From Treponema sp. (GTDB lineage: Bacteria > Spirochaetota > Spirochaetia > Treponematales > Breznakiellaceae), in NCBI GenBank assembly GCA_031290325.1, contig JAITNU010000083.1, positions 1-9,150 of the forward strand: a DNA stretch of 9,150 bases, written 5' to 3'. Under the pieces are notes generated by a model. It was not told where the DNA came from, did not search any database, and saw only the letters and a program-made list of their open reading frames with translations. The position numbers and the translations under genes were made by a program. This document shows positions 1 through 5,918 of this stretch, piece by piece (positions within the stretch are counted from its first letter, which is position 1; every line of letters begins with the position of its first letter).

Positions 1-103
1 AAAGGGTATAACCAAAAGACCCCAGCACTGTTTTTAACTCATCAAAAGTGAAGTCCCTGGGGCGGGATAGTAAACGCTCAGTTCGTTTTTCCTGTTTACT
101 CAA
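1..103 (-). CDS. hicA: HicA-family mRNA interferase toxin, N-terminal part (runs off left edge)
   Basis: The first 34 codons of a minus-strand gene are visible. HicA toxins are small double-stranded-RNA-binding-fold ribonucleases that cleave mRNA and are neutralised by a HicB antitoxin usually encoded next to them. The visible protein begins with a basic MSKQEK segment, then LLSRPRDFTFDEL and LGSFGY, which matches the usual HicA opening (basic helix, then the DFTFDEL..LL..FGY strand-helix unit). The catalytic-His strand would come later and is outside the window. No ATG lies in frame; the frame is closed by a TGA at 125-127, so the best start is TTG at 103-101, 7 nt behind a GGCGG sequence (111-115) that can serve as a modest ribosome binding site. 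The gene follows cas5 by 13 nt on the same strand, so the two are probably co-transcribed from the promoter upstream of cas5. A hicB would be expected to the left. Confidence 0.8.
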   Translation of the reverse strand, partial: MSKQEKRTERLLSRPRDFTFDELKTVLGSFGYTL

Positions 104-116
104 AATAACACCGCCA

Positions 117-845
117 TCATGACCTCACCTCCACAACGCGCCGGTCGGTGTTCACCACGCCGTTCTCAAGCCGCGCCCGAAAAAACTCCGGTCTGATATC
201 GGCAGGATCATCGTAGTTCATGTCATACAGCATCCAGCCAAGATCGTCGCTTACGTCAATCGCTTTCGTGGGAGCGGTTTCCTCAACCAGCTTGAAATAG
301 CAGGCAAACTCCCGACAGCCCAGGTACGGGCGGTGAAAGCACTGCCCCTTCCGCGACCGCCGCTCAAACATCGCCGCGTATTTTGCTTCGCTATCATCAG
401 CGCGGGCAAGGTCATTTGCTTCCCCGCTGTCCGCCCACACTTCTTTGTAGCGGTTGTAATGGGGCTTCCGTTTTTCAGGCGGGATAAACTCAAACCACGC
501 ATGAATGCGATAACACACATCACGCAGAAACAGTCCCGCCCGTTGCTGTCGGGCATCTTCGATGTTGAACCCCATTGGAGCGGTGTTTTTTCCTTCCATC
601 TGTGCCTGACTGGGACTGCTCGCAATCTTCCCCACCTCATTACGCCGGACGCTTATCCATTTAATCGGATTCAGTACCTCAATCTTGTTTATGTGCCAAT
701 ATATCGACGGCTTCCATAACACGGCGTCAAGAATCGCCCGTGCCGCCGATGGGGTCATCACGTCATAGCTTACTCGTTCCACCTTCATCTCCGGACGAGA
801 GAAGCAGGCATAATCCCCCCAAACTTCAAGGCACCAGTCTTTCAT
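117..845 (-). CDS. cas5: CRISPR-associated protein Cas5, subtype I-C (Cas5d)
   Basis: 242 residues, the normal length for Cas5d. In type I-C systems Cas5d is both the crRNA-processing endoribonuclease (there is no Cas6) and a Cascade subunit capping the crRNA 5' handle. The N-terminal part shows the family signatures LEVWGDYACFSRPEMKVERV (residues 6-25) and SYDVMTPSAARAIL (26-39), then LWKPSI (43-48), INKIEVLNPIKW (52-63) and RRNEVG (67-72). The C-terminal half carries KYAAMFERR (155-163), KGQCFHRPYLGCREF (166-180) and DLGWMLYDM (201-209). One oddity: the tyrosine of the usual YWKP motif, which is the Tyr46 catalytic residue of Bacillus halodurans Cas5d, is Leu43 here (codon TTA). The lysine of the triad appears kept as Lys155. 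The ATG is preceded by TAAGGAA with good spacing (about 851-857). The gene is monocistronic or leads a cas5-hicA transcript; cas3 is not adjacent as it normally would be, and cas8c does not follow. Identity is very secure; activity is not. Confidence 0.95.
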   Translation of the reverse strand: MKDWCLEVWGDYACFSRPEMKVERVSYDVMTPSAARAILDAVLWKPSIYWHINKIEVLNPIKWISVRRNEVGKIASSPSQAQMEGKNTAPMGFNIEDARQQRAGLFLRDVCYRIHAWFEFIPPEKRKPHYNRYKEVWADSGEANDLARADDSEAKYAAMFERRSRKGQCFHRPYLGCREFACYFKLVEETAPTKAIDVSDDLGWMLYDMNYDDPADIRPEFFRARLENGVVNTDRRVVEVRS

Positions 846-877
846 ATATTTTCCTTATCTTATCCATACATTGTGGT

Positions 878-906
878 ATAATATGACAATATAGCGATCA
901 TGTCAA
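878..906 (-). promoter_or_regulatory. Sigma-70 promoter of cas5(-hicA)
   Basis: On the minus strand TTGACA (906-901) is followed after exactly 17 nt by TATTAT (883-878), one mismatch from full consensus across both hexamers. Transcription would start near 871, leaving a leader of about 25 nt that includes the cas5 ribosome binding site (AAGGAA, 856-851). This shows that cas5 is expressed from its own start and not by read-through from cas3. The overlapping plus-strand TATAAT (877-882) lacks a fitting -35 box and is simply the complement of this AT-rich stretch. Confidence 0.72.
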
Positions 907-1159
907 ACATTTTTTATAAAAATCAGCGATTTAAATTTGAGAACTTCGAATAATCCTCTTTACCGTTGGCATGAAAATTGCCGTTAATAACCTGCCCTGT
1001 AGAGCAGAGACAGTATAAAAGCATCTGCGCTCCCTAAAGATCGCAAAGTTAAGCGTAAAACCATAAAACGCTGTACGTTCTTTGCAAAAACTGAGTGCCC
1101 TTTGCGGTAAACAGACTGAGGGTCTTGATTTTTTTCATTAATGTGGTCCACAGTAAGGT
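907..1159. other. Divergent intergenic region between cas5 and mazG
   Basis: This AT-rich stretch separates the divergent cas5 and mazG genes (314 nt in all including the cas5 promoter). It must contain the mazG promoter, but I could not find a convincing pair of hexamers: TATAAA at 1014-1019 is a fair -10 box without a good -35, and TTGATT at 1125-1130 lacks a -10. No open frame with a credible start, no tRNA and no strong hairpin is seen. An AAGG at 1155-1158 sits only 1 nt before the mazG ATG. Confidence 0.5.
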
Positions 1160-1981
1160 ATGCACAATCAATCTACGGCCTTTAAGGGCCTCTGCGATAT
1201 TGTCGCCCGGCTCCGCGCCCCTGATGGATGTCCCTGGGACCGGGAGCAGACCCCATTGAGGCTCCGGGAAGACCTCATCGAAGAAACCTATGAATGTGTG
1301 GAAGCCATTGATGAGGGGGACCCGGCACACATCAAGGAAGAACTGGGAGACCTTTTTCTCCTGGTAACCATGCTGTCCTATATGCACGAGGAAGCGGGCC
1401 TTTTCTCGGTCGCCGATGTCCTGCAGGGCGTTTCGGAAAAGCTCATCCGGCGGCATCCCCATGTGTTTGCCGGCGTAAAAGTAAGGGATAGCGCCGAAGT
1501 GCTGGATAACTGGGCACGGATCAAGGTTGAGCAGGAGGGCCGCACGCCCAAGGATTCTATCCTGGATAAGGTATCCCAGGCCCTGCCCCCGCTGGATCGG
1601 GCCTATAAGCTGCAGAAACAGGCTGCTAAAGCCGGGTTTGACTGGCCTGATATACCGGGGGTCATCGGCAAAGTCAAAGAAGAGCTGGAGGAAGTGCTGG
1701 AGGCGCTGCCTGCGGGGAATGTCGGTGCTTCCGCCGATTCCCAGTTGGAAGGGGAACTGGGAGACCTCCTCTTTTCGGTGGTGAACCTCTGCCGGTTTTT
1801 GAACGTGGCACCGTCAGTGGCCTTACAGCGGACGAATGTCAAATTTACCAAACGGTTTGAGTATGTGGAAAAGAAGATGAAGGAGGCAGGCCGGGAACTG
1901 AACAAGGAACAGCTCCCCCTTATGGATCGCTACTGGGAAGAGGCCAAGGCATGGCTGGAACGATTCACCGATGCACGTTAG
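1160..1981 (+). CDS. mazG: MazG nucleoside triphosphate pyrophosphohydrolase (two-domain)
   Basis: 273 residues, close to the 263 of E. coli MazG. MazG is a cytosolic, Mg-dependent all-alpha NTP pyrophosphatase that turns (d)NTPs into NMPs plus pyrophosphate; in E. coli it also lowers ppGpp and limits death from the MazEF toxin. Two MazG domains are visible. The first begins with LRAPDGCPWDREQT (18-31), has the EExxE metal site at Glu41-Glu42-Glu45 and the ExxD partner in EELGD (60-64). The second has EELEE (174-178) and GELGD (198-202), so both metal sites look intact. The start is fixed by a TAA two codons upstream (1154-1156); the AAGG at 1155-1158 is closer to the ATG than is usual, so initiation may be weak or use little Shine-Dalgarno pairing. 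It leads the mazG-ppx-ppk cluster; the 55-nt gap to ppx has no terminator, so co-transcription is likely. Confidence 0.95.
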   Translation: MHNQSTAFKGLCDIVARLRAPDGCPWDREQTPLRLREDLIEETYECVEAIDEGDPAHIKEELGDLFLLVTMLSYMHEEAGLFSVADVLQGVSEKLIRRHPHVFAGVKVRDSAEVLDNWARIKVEQEGRTPKDSILDKVSQALPPLDRAYKLQKQAAKAGFDWPDIPGVIGKVKEELEEVLEALPAGNVGASADSQLEGELGDLLFSVVNLCRFLNVAPSVALQRTNVKFTKRFEYVEKKMKEAGRELNKEQLPLMDRYWEEAKAWLERFTDAR

Positions 1982-2010
1982 AATTTAAAATATACTGAGA
2001 GGCGCCTTTC

Positions 2011-2040
2011 ATGGGCATCGTCCTGGAATTGCTCGTATGA
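2011..2040 (+). CDS. Possible 9-codon leader peptide coupled to ppx
   Basis: An ATG at 2011 behind GAGAGG (1997-2002) opens a 9-codon frame, MGIVLELLV, whose TGA (2038-2040) overlaps the ppx ATG (2037-2039) as ATGA. The ppx start has only a weak GGAA (2025-2028) of its own, so translation of this mini-frame could deliver ribosomes to ppx by termination-reinitiation. It may be fortuitous; no attenuator-type run of a regulatory amino acid or terminator hairpin is seen. Confidence 0.3.
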   Translation: MGIVLELLV

Positions 2041-3581
2041 ACACGCTTATAAAAACTCGTTTAGTTGCGGTCGTGGAGATCGGTTCCACAGGCATAAGAC
2101 TCCTGGTGGCGGAGATATCCGGGGCCGGTCAGTGGAAGGCGCTGGACAGTGCGGGAAAGCCGGTAACCCTGGGCAGGGATGTGTTTACCTCTGGACGGAT
2201 CTCCCGGGAATCCTTCTTGCAGTGCCTTTCGGTGCTGCAGAATTTCCGGGAACTCCTGGGAGGCTGGGGTATAGCTAACACCGATGTCCAGGTCATTGCT
2301 ACCAGCGCCCTCAGAGCCGCCCGGAACCGGGATGTGTTTGTGGACCGGGTCCGCCAGGAAACGGGGTTCCGCCTCTCCATTGTGGAGGGAATCGAAGAAA
2401 ACCGGCTTATGTACCTGGCGGTGCGCTTTGCCCTGAAACAGGATCTGCCCCAGTTTTGGCGGGCCAATACCATGATTATCGAGATAGGCGGAGGTTCCAC
2501 AGAGATCATGCTCCTCCGGCGGGGAAAGATGGTGGCTGCTCATAGTCTGCGCATCGGTACCATCTTCATCGATCAACAGGCCCGGCTTGCCGCAGGTTCT
2601 GTCCATTCCCAGGAACGGTATTTAAACGAAAACATCCGCAAGACCCTGGGATTCTTAAACGATGAAATGGACCTGGCCCATGTCCGTACCTTTGTGGTCA
2701 TTGGTTCCGATACCCGGATCGCTGCTGGGCTTATCGGAACGGAACTCAATGAACAGTGCCGCATCATTGACCGGGATGCCTTTATCGACCTGGTTAAAAA
2801 AGTACAAAACTACAACATTGAAGAATGTGTACAGAAACTGCATATTTCCTATGCCGAGGCCGAGGGATTTGTGCCGGGTATCCTGGTGTATAAACGCTTC
2901 CTGGAACAAACCCACGCCGCACGGGTCGTGGTTCCCAATGTGTCAATCCGGGAAGGGATCCTCATCGACCTGGCCCGGGGGGTTGACCCGGAATTACAAG
3001 AGGAATTCTTCTCCCAGATCATCGCCTCAGCGGTTAATCTGGGGAGGAAGTATCATTACGATGAGGCCCATAACCGGCATGTGGCCGGCCTCTGCATGGT
3101 GCTCTTTGACGCCCTGGTCCATGAACACGGCATGAACCGGCGAGAGCGGATGATGCTGGAAGTGGCTGCCAGCCTCCACGATATCGGGATGTTCATCCAG
3201 AGTGCAAGTCATCAAAAGCACGGCCAGTACATCGTAGCCAATTCGGAGATCTTCGGGTTGCACCGGGATGAATTGGAGGTCATTGCCAACGTGATCCGGT
3301 ATCATCGCGGCGCCCCGCCCTTGCAAACGGATATCGAGTATATTGCCCTCCAGCGGGAGGATCGGATCCTGGTTCTTAAAATGGCGGCTATACTCAGGGT
3401 TGCAGATGCCCTGGACCGGGGCCATTCCCAGCAGATACGGCACATCACCGTGGAACGGAAGAGCGAAACCGTGGTCCTCCACACCCAGGGTACCTATGAC
3501 CTCAGCCTGGAATACATAGGGCTGGAAGAAAAGGCCGGTTTGTTTCAAGATGTCTATGGGTATAAGGTGGTCCTGACCTAA
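2037..3581 (+). CDS. ppx: Exopolyphosphatase / guanosine pentaphosphate phosphohydrolase (Ppx/GppA) with C-terminal HD domain
   Basis: 514 residues, the length of the E. coli Ppx/GppA family. The family removes terminal phosphate from polyphosphate and/or pppGpp in the cytosol. Residues 1-310 form the actin-like ASKHA phosphatase: phosphate-1 loop VEIGSTGIRLLVAE (13-26), ATSALRAARN (88-97), the catalytic-glutamate segment VEGIEENRL (116-124) and phosphate-2 loop IIEIGGGSTEI (147-157). From about 330 an HD-type domain follows: HNRHVAGL (345-352), LHDIG (380-384), VIRYHRG (419-425) and LRVADALDRGH (453-463). Two family-consensus aspartates are glutamate here (Glu14 in place of the D of DxGSN, Glu149 in place of the D of DIGGGS), and the usual N after GS is Thr18. 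These are conservative but unusual. The gene ends 1 nt before ppk, fitting the common ppk-ppx pairing. Whether it prefers polyphosphate or pppGpp cannot be read from the sequence. Confidence 0.93.
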   Translation: MNTLIKTRLVAVVEIGSTGIRLLVAEISGAGQWKALDSAGKPVTLGRDVFTSGRISRESFLQCLSVLQNFRELLGGWGIANTDVQVIATSALRAARNRDVFVDRVRQETGFRLSIVEGIEENRLMYLAVRFALKQDLPQFWRANTMIIEIGGGSTEIMLLRRGKMVAAHSLRIGTIFIDQQARLAAGSVHSQERYLNENIRKTLGFLNDEMDLAHVRTFVVIGSDTRIAAGLIGTELNEQCRIIDRDAFIDLVKKVQNYNIEECVQKLHISYAEAEGFVPGILVYKRFLEQTHAARVVVPNVSIREGILIDLARGVDPELQEEFFSQIIASAVNLGRKYHYDEAHNRHVAGLCMVLFDALVHEHGMNRRERMMLEVAASLHDIGMFIQSASHQKHGQYIVANSEIFGLHRDELEVIANVIRYHRGAPPLQTDIEYIALQREDRILVLKMAAILRVADALDRGHSQQIRHITVERKSETVVLHTQGTYDLSLEYIGLEEKAGLFQDVYGYKVVLT

Positions 3582-3582
3582 T

Positions 3583-5742
3583 ATGGAAGTAAGGGAAAAA
3601 GTGTATTTTAATCGAGATCTCTCCTGGATAGACTTTAACGAGCGGGTCCTGGAAGAGGGCTTGCGGCCGGATATCCTCCCCCTGGAACGGTTCCGGTTCT
3701 TATCTATCGTCTCCTCCAACTTCGATGAATTCTTCATGATCCGGGTGGCGGCGATAAAACGGGTCAAACGGATGGGCAGCGGGGCAAGCGCTGATCCCTC
3801 GGGACTGAGTCCTGAAGGGCAGCTTAAAGGGGTGGTTGAAAAAGTACGGGCTATTTTTTCCCGTCAATACGAATGTCTGGGGAATGAAGTGTTCCCCGCC
3901 CTTGCCCAGGGAGGGCTTGAACTGGTACGGCCTGATCGGTACACCCTGTCCGATGTGGATTACCTTGAATCCCTGTTTATCCGGGAAATTTATCCGGTCA
4001 TCACCCCCCTCAGAATTGAGAACGGCCACCCCCTGCCTTCCATCGAGAGTGTTCGTCTCCATGGGGCCTTTCTCCTCAGCGCGGATACTGTGCTGACCGG
4101 TGAAGGGGATGCTGCCGGTATTATTGGTGTGGATTCCGCTGCTCCTGCTATTGCCATCATCAGGATTCCTGCCAGCCTGGATCGTATCATCCGGCTTCCT
4201 GGTGAACAGGCTGGCAAAATCCGGTGGGCCTTGCTGGATGATGTGATAACGACCTGGGGGGCCTATATCTTTCCTGGTTATCAGGTGCAGGAAACCATGA
4301 TCTTTAAGGTAAACCGGGATGCGGACTTTTCAGTCGATGAAAAACGGGACGAGGACTTTGTTGAGGCTATGGAAGAGGTCCTTGAGAACCGGGAGACTTC
4401 CCGGGCAGTGCAGATGGTTTTTTCCCCAGGAAGTACACACCTGCGGGATGAGCTGGCCCACCGGCTGGAACTGGAGGAAACTGATCTCTACGAGGTAGCA
4501 GGCCCTCTTGACCTTGAGTCCTTATCTGGCCTTGTTACCATACCGGGGTTTGATCACCTGCGGGAGAAGCCCTGGGATATCTACCGGAACGCGGCCTTTA
4601 GCGAAGATGAATCCCTGTGGGACCGGATAAGCCAGGGGGATGTGATGCTCCATCTTCCCTATCAATCCTTTGATCCGGTGATACGCTTCTTCCAGTCTGC
4701 GGCCACGGATCCCCAGGTGATTGCCATCAAGACCGCCCTCTACCGGACCAGCGGCAATTCGCCTATTGTTAAGGCATTGGAACAGGCAGCCCTGAACGGG
4801 AAGCAGGTAACCGCGGTGGTGGAGCTGAAAGCCCGTTTTGATGAGGAGCGGAACATTTCCTGGGCGAACCGGCTGGAAAAGGCCGGGGTCATCGTGATCT
4901 ACGGCCTGGCGCGGCTCAAGGTACATGCCAAGGTATCCATGGTGATACGCCGGGAAACCGGACGGATTAAACGGTATGTGCACCTTTCCACCGGCAATTA
5001 CAACGATAAGACTGCAAAGTTCTATGAGGATATTGGTATTTTTACTGCCCGTGATGAAATCGCCTTTGACACGGGGCTGCTCTTTAATATGATCACCGGG
5101 TATTCGGTGATTCAACTCATGCGGAAACTGGTGATTGCCCCTACGAGTCTGAAACACCGCTTACTTGAACTCATCGACCGGGAAACGAGACGTTCAAACC
5201 AGGAGTATCCTGGCCGGATTATGGCTAAGATGAACGCCTTAGCAGACATCGACATGATCAACGCCCTGTACCAGGCATCCCAGGCAGGGGTTAAGGTCCA
5301 GCTCAATATCCGGGGTATCTGTATGCTTGTGCCGGGCATTGCAGGTCTGTCAGAACATATCCATGTGGTCAGTGTGATTGATCATTACCTGGAACATTCC
5401 CGTATTTTCTATTTTGCCAACGGCGGTGCAGAGGAACTCTTCGTTTCCAGTGCGGACTGGATGCCCCGGAACCTGGAGCGGCGGGTGGAACTCATGTTTC
5501 CGGTACTGCAGGAGGATATACGGGCACAGGTGTATACCATTCTGGAAGCTTATTTTCAGGATAACTGCCAGGCCCGGGTCCTGGGCCAGGACGGGAGCTG
5601 GACCCGGGTTCAGCCCGCTTCCGATGAGCCGCCCTTCCGGGCGCAGACGGTCCTGCTCTTCCAGGCCCGGAAAACATCGGAACATCCCTGGTCAACGAAG
5701 CAGGAATTCACCGTCCGCCGCAGTCCGCCGGGAGAGCTATGA
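3583..5742 (+). CDS. ppk1: Polyphosphate kinase 1
   Basis: 719 residues, slightly longer than E. coli Ppk (688). Ppk1 reversibly polymerises the gamma-phosphate of ATP into polyphosphate, through a phosphohistidine. All domains are present: N-terminal FNRDLSWIDFNERVLEE (9-25) and SSNFDEFFMIRVA (44-56); middle head domain; and the two phospholipase-D-like C-terminal domains with ALYRTSGNSPIV (385-396), VELKARFDE (413-421), the LKVHAK histidine (His448, the autophosphorylation site by family alignment), HLSTGNYNDKTAKFYEDIG (467-485), the second histidine in YLEHSRI (His605) and SADWMPRNLERRVE (623-636). The binding arginines Arg388 and Arg418 are kept, so the enzyme looks active. ATG at 3583 is 1 nt after the ppx stop, with AAGGTGG (3564-3570) inside ppx as a distant ribosome binding site; GTG at 3601 behind AAGGG is an alternative that would trim six residues. 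No clear terminator follows; the gene meets cas3 tail to tail. Confidence 0.97.
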   Translation: MEVREKVYFNRDLSWIDFNERVLEEGLRPDILPLERFRFLSIVSSNFDEFFMIRVAAIKRVKRMGSGASADPSGLSPEGQLKGVVEKVRAIFSRQYECLGNEVFPALAQGGLELVRPDRYTLSDVDYLESLFIREIYPVITPLRIENGHPLPSIESVRLHGAFLLSADTVLTGEGDAAGIIGVDSAAPAIAIIRIPASLDRIIRLPGEQAGKIRWALLDDVITTWGAYIFPGYQVQETMIFKVNRDADFSVDEKRDEDFVEAMEEVLENRETSRAVQMVFSPGSTHLRDELAHRLELEETDLYEVAGPLDLESLSGLVTIPGFDHLREKPWDIYRNAAFSEDESLWDRISQGDVMLHLPYQSFDPVIRFFQSAATDPQVIAIKTALYRTSGNSPIVKALEQAALNGKQVTAVVELKARFDEERNISWANRLEKAGVIVIYGLARLKVHAKVSMVIRRETGRIKRYVHLSTGNYNDKTAKFYEDIGIFTARDEIAFDTGLLFNMITGYSVIQLMRKLVIAPTSLKHRLLELIDRETRRSNQEYPGRIMAKMNALADIDMINALYQASQAGVKVQLNIRGICMLVPGIAGLSEHIHVVSVIDHYLEHSRIFYFANGGAEELFVSSADWMPRNLERRVELMFPVLQEDIRAQVYTILEAYFQDNCQARVLGQDGSWTRVQPASDEPPFRAQTVLLFQARKTSEHPWSTKQEFTVRRSPPGEL

Positions 5743-5918
5743 TACCCTGGTCCGGCTATATACTCAGGGGTAACACCGTTTCGTCCAAATTGTTCTGTGC
5801 ACAGGGCTGAGTTTCACTAACCAGAAGTCAAATTGTTGAGAGCGGGCTTAACCTGTTGCCATTGCTTTGCTATATAAAAATCCACATACATACCACGCGT
5901 TTCCAGAGGGTGTGCCTA
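5743..5918. other. Convergent gap between ppk1 and cas3
   Basis: 176 nt between two converging genes. The only symmetrical element is the 10-nt palindrome CTGTGCACAG (5795-5804); there is no GC-rich stem with a T run on either strand, so how the two transcripts are kept apart is not visible. A 24-codon minus-strand frame from ATG at 5891 has no ribosome binding site and no recognisable product. No remnant of cas5, cas8c or an array is seen here, though cas5 would normally start at this place. Confidence 0.5.

Noticed and set aside
1049..1462. 137-codon minus-strand frame overlapping the start of mazG
   Set aside because: Most of it is antisense to the conserved first MazG domain, and it has no recognisable product.
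3027..3767. 246-codon minus-strand frame across the ppx-ppk junction
   Set aside because: It is antisense to the HD domain of Ppx and the start of Ppk, both clearly coding; long antisense frames are common in GC-rich codon contexts.
5795..5804. Palindrome CTGTGCACAG as a bidirectional terminator between ppk and cas3
   Set aside because: It has no loop, little stem strength and no T run on either side.
5820..5891. 24-codon minus-strand frame after cas3
   Set aside because: No ribosome binding site and no recognisable product; too short to support.
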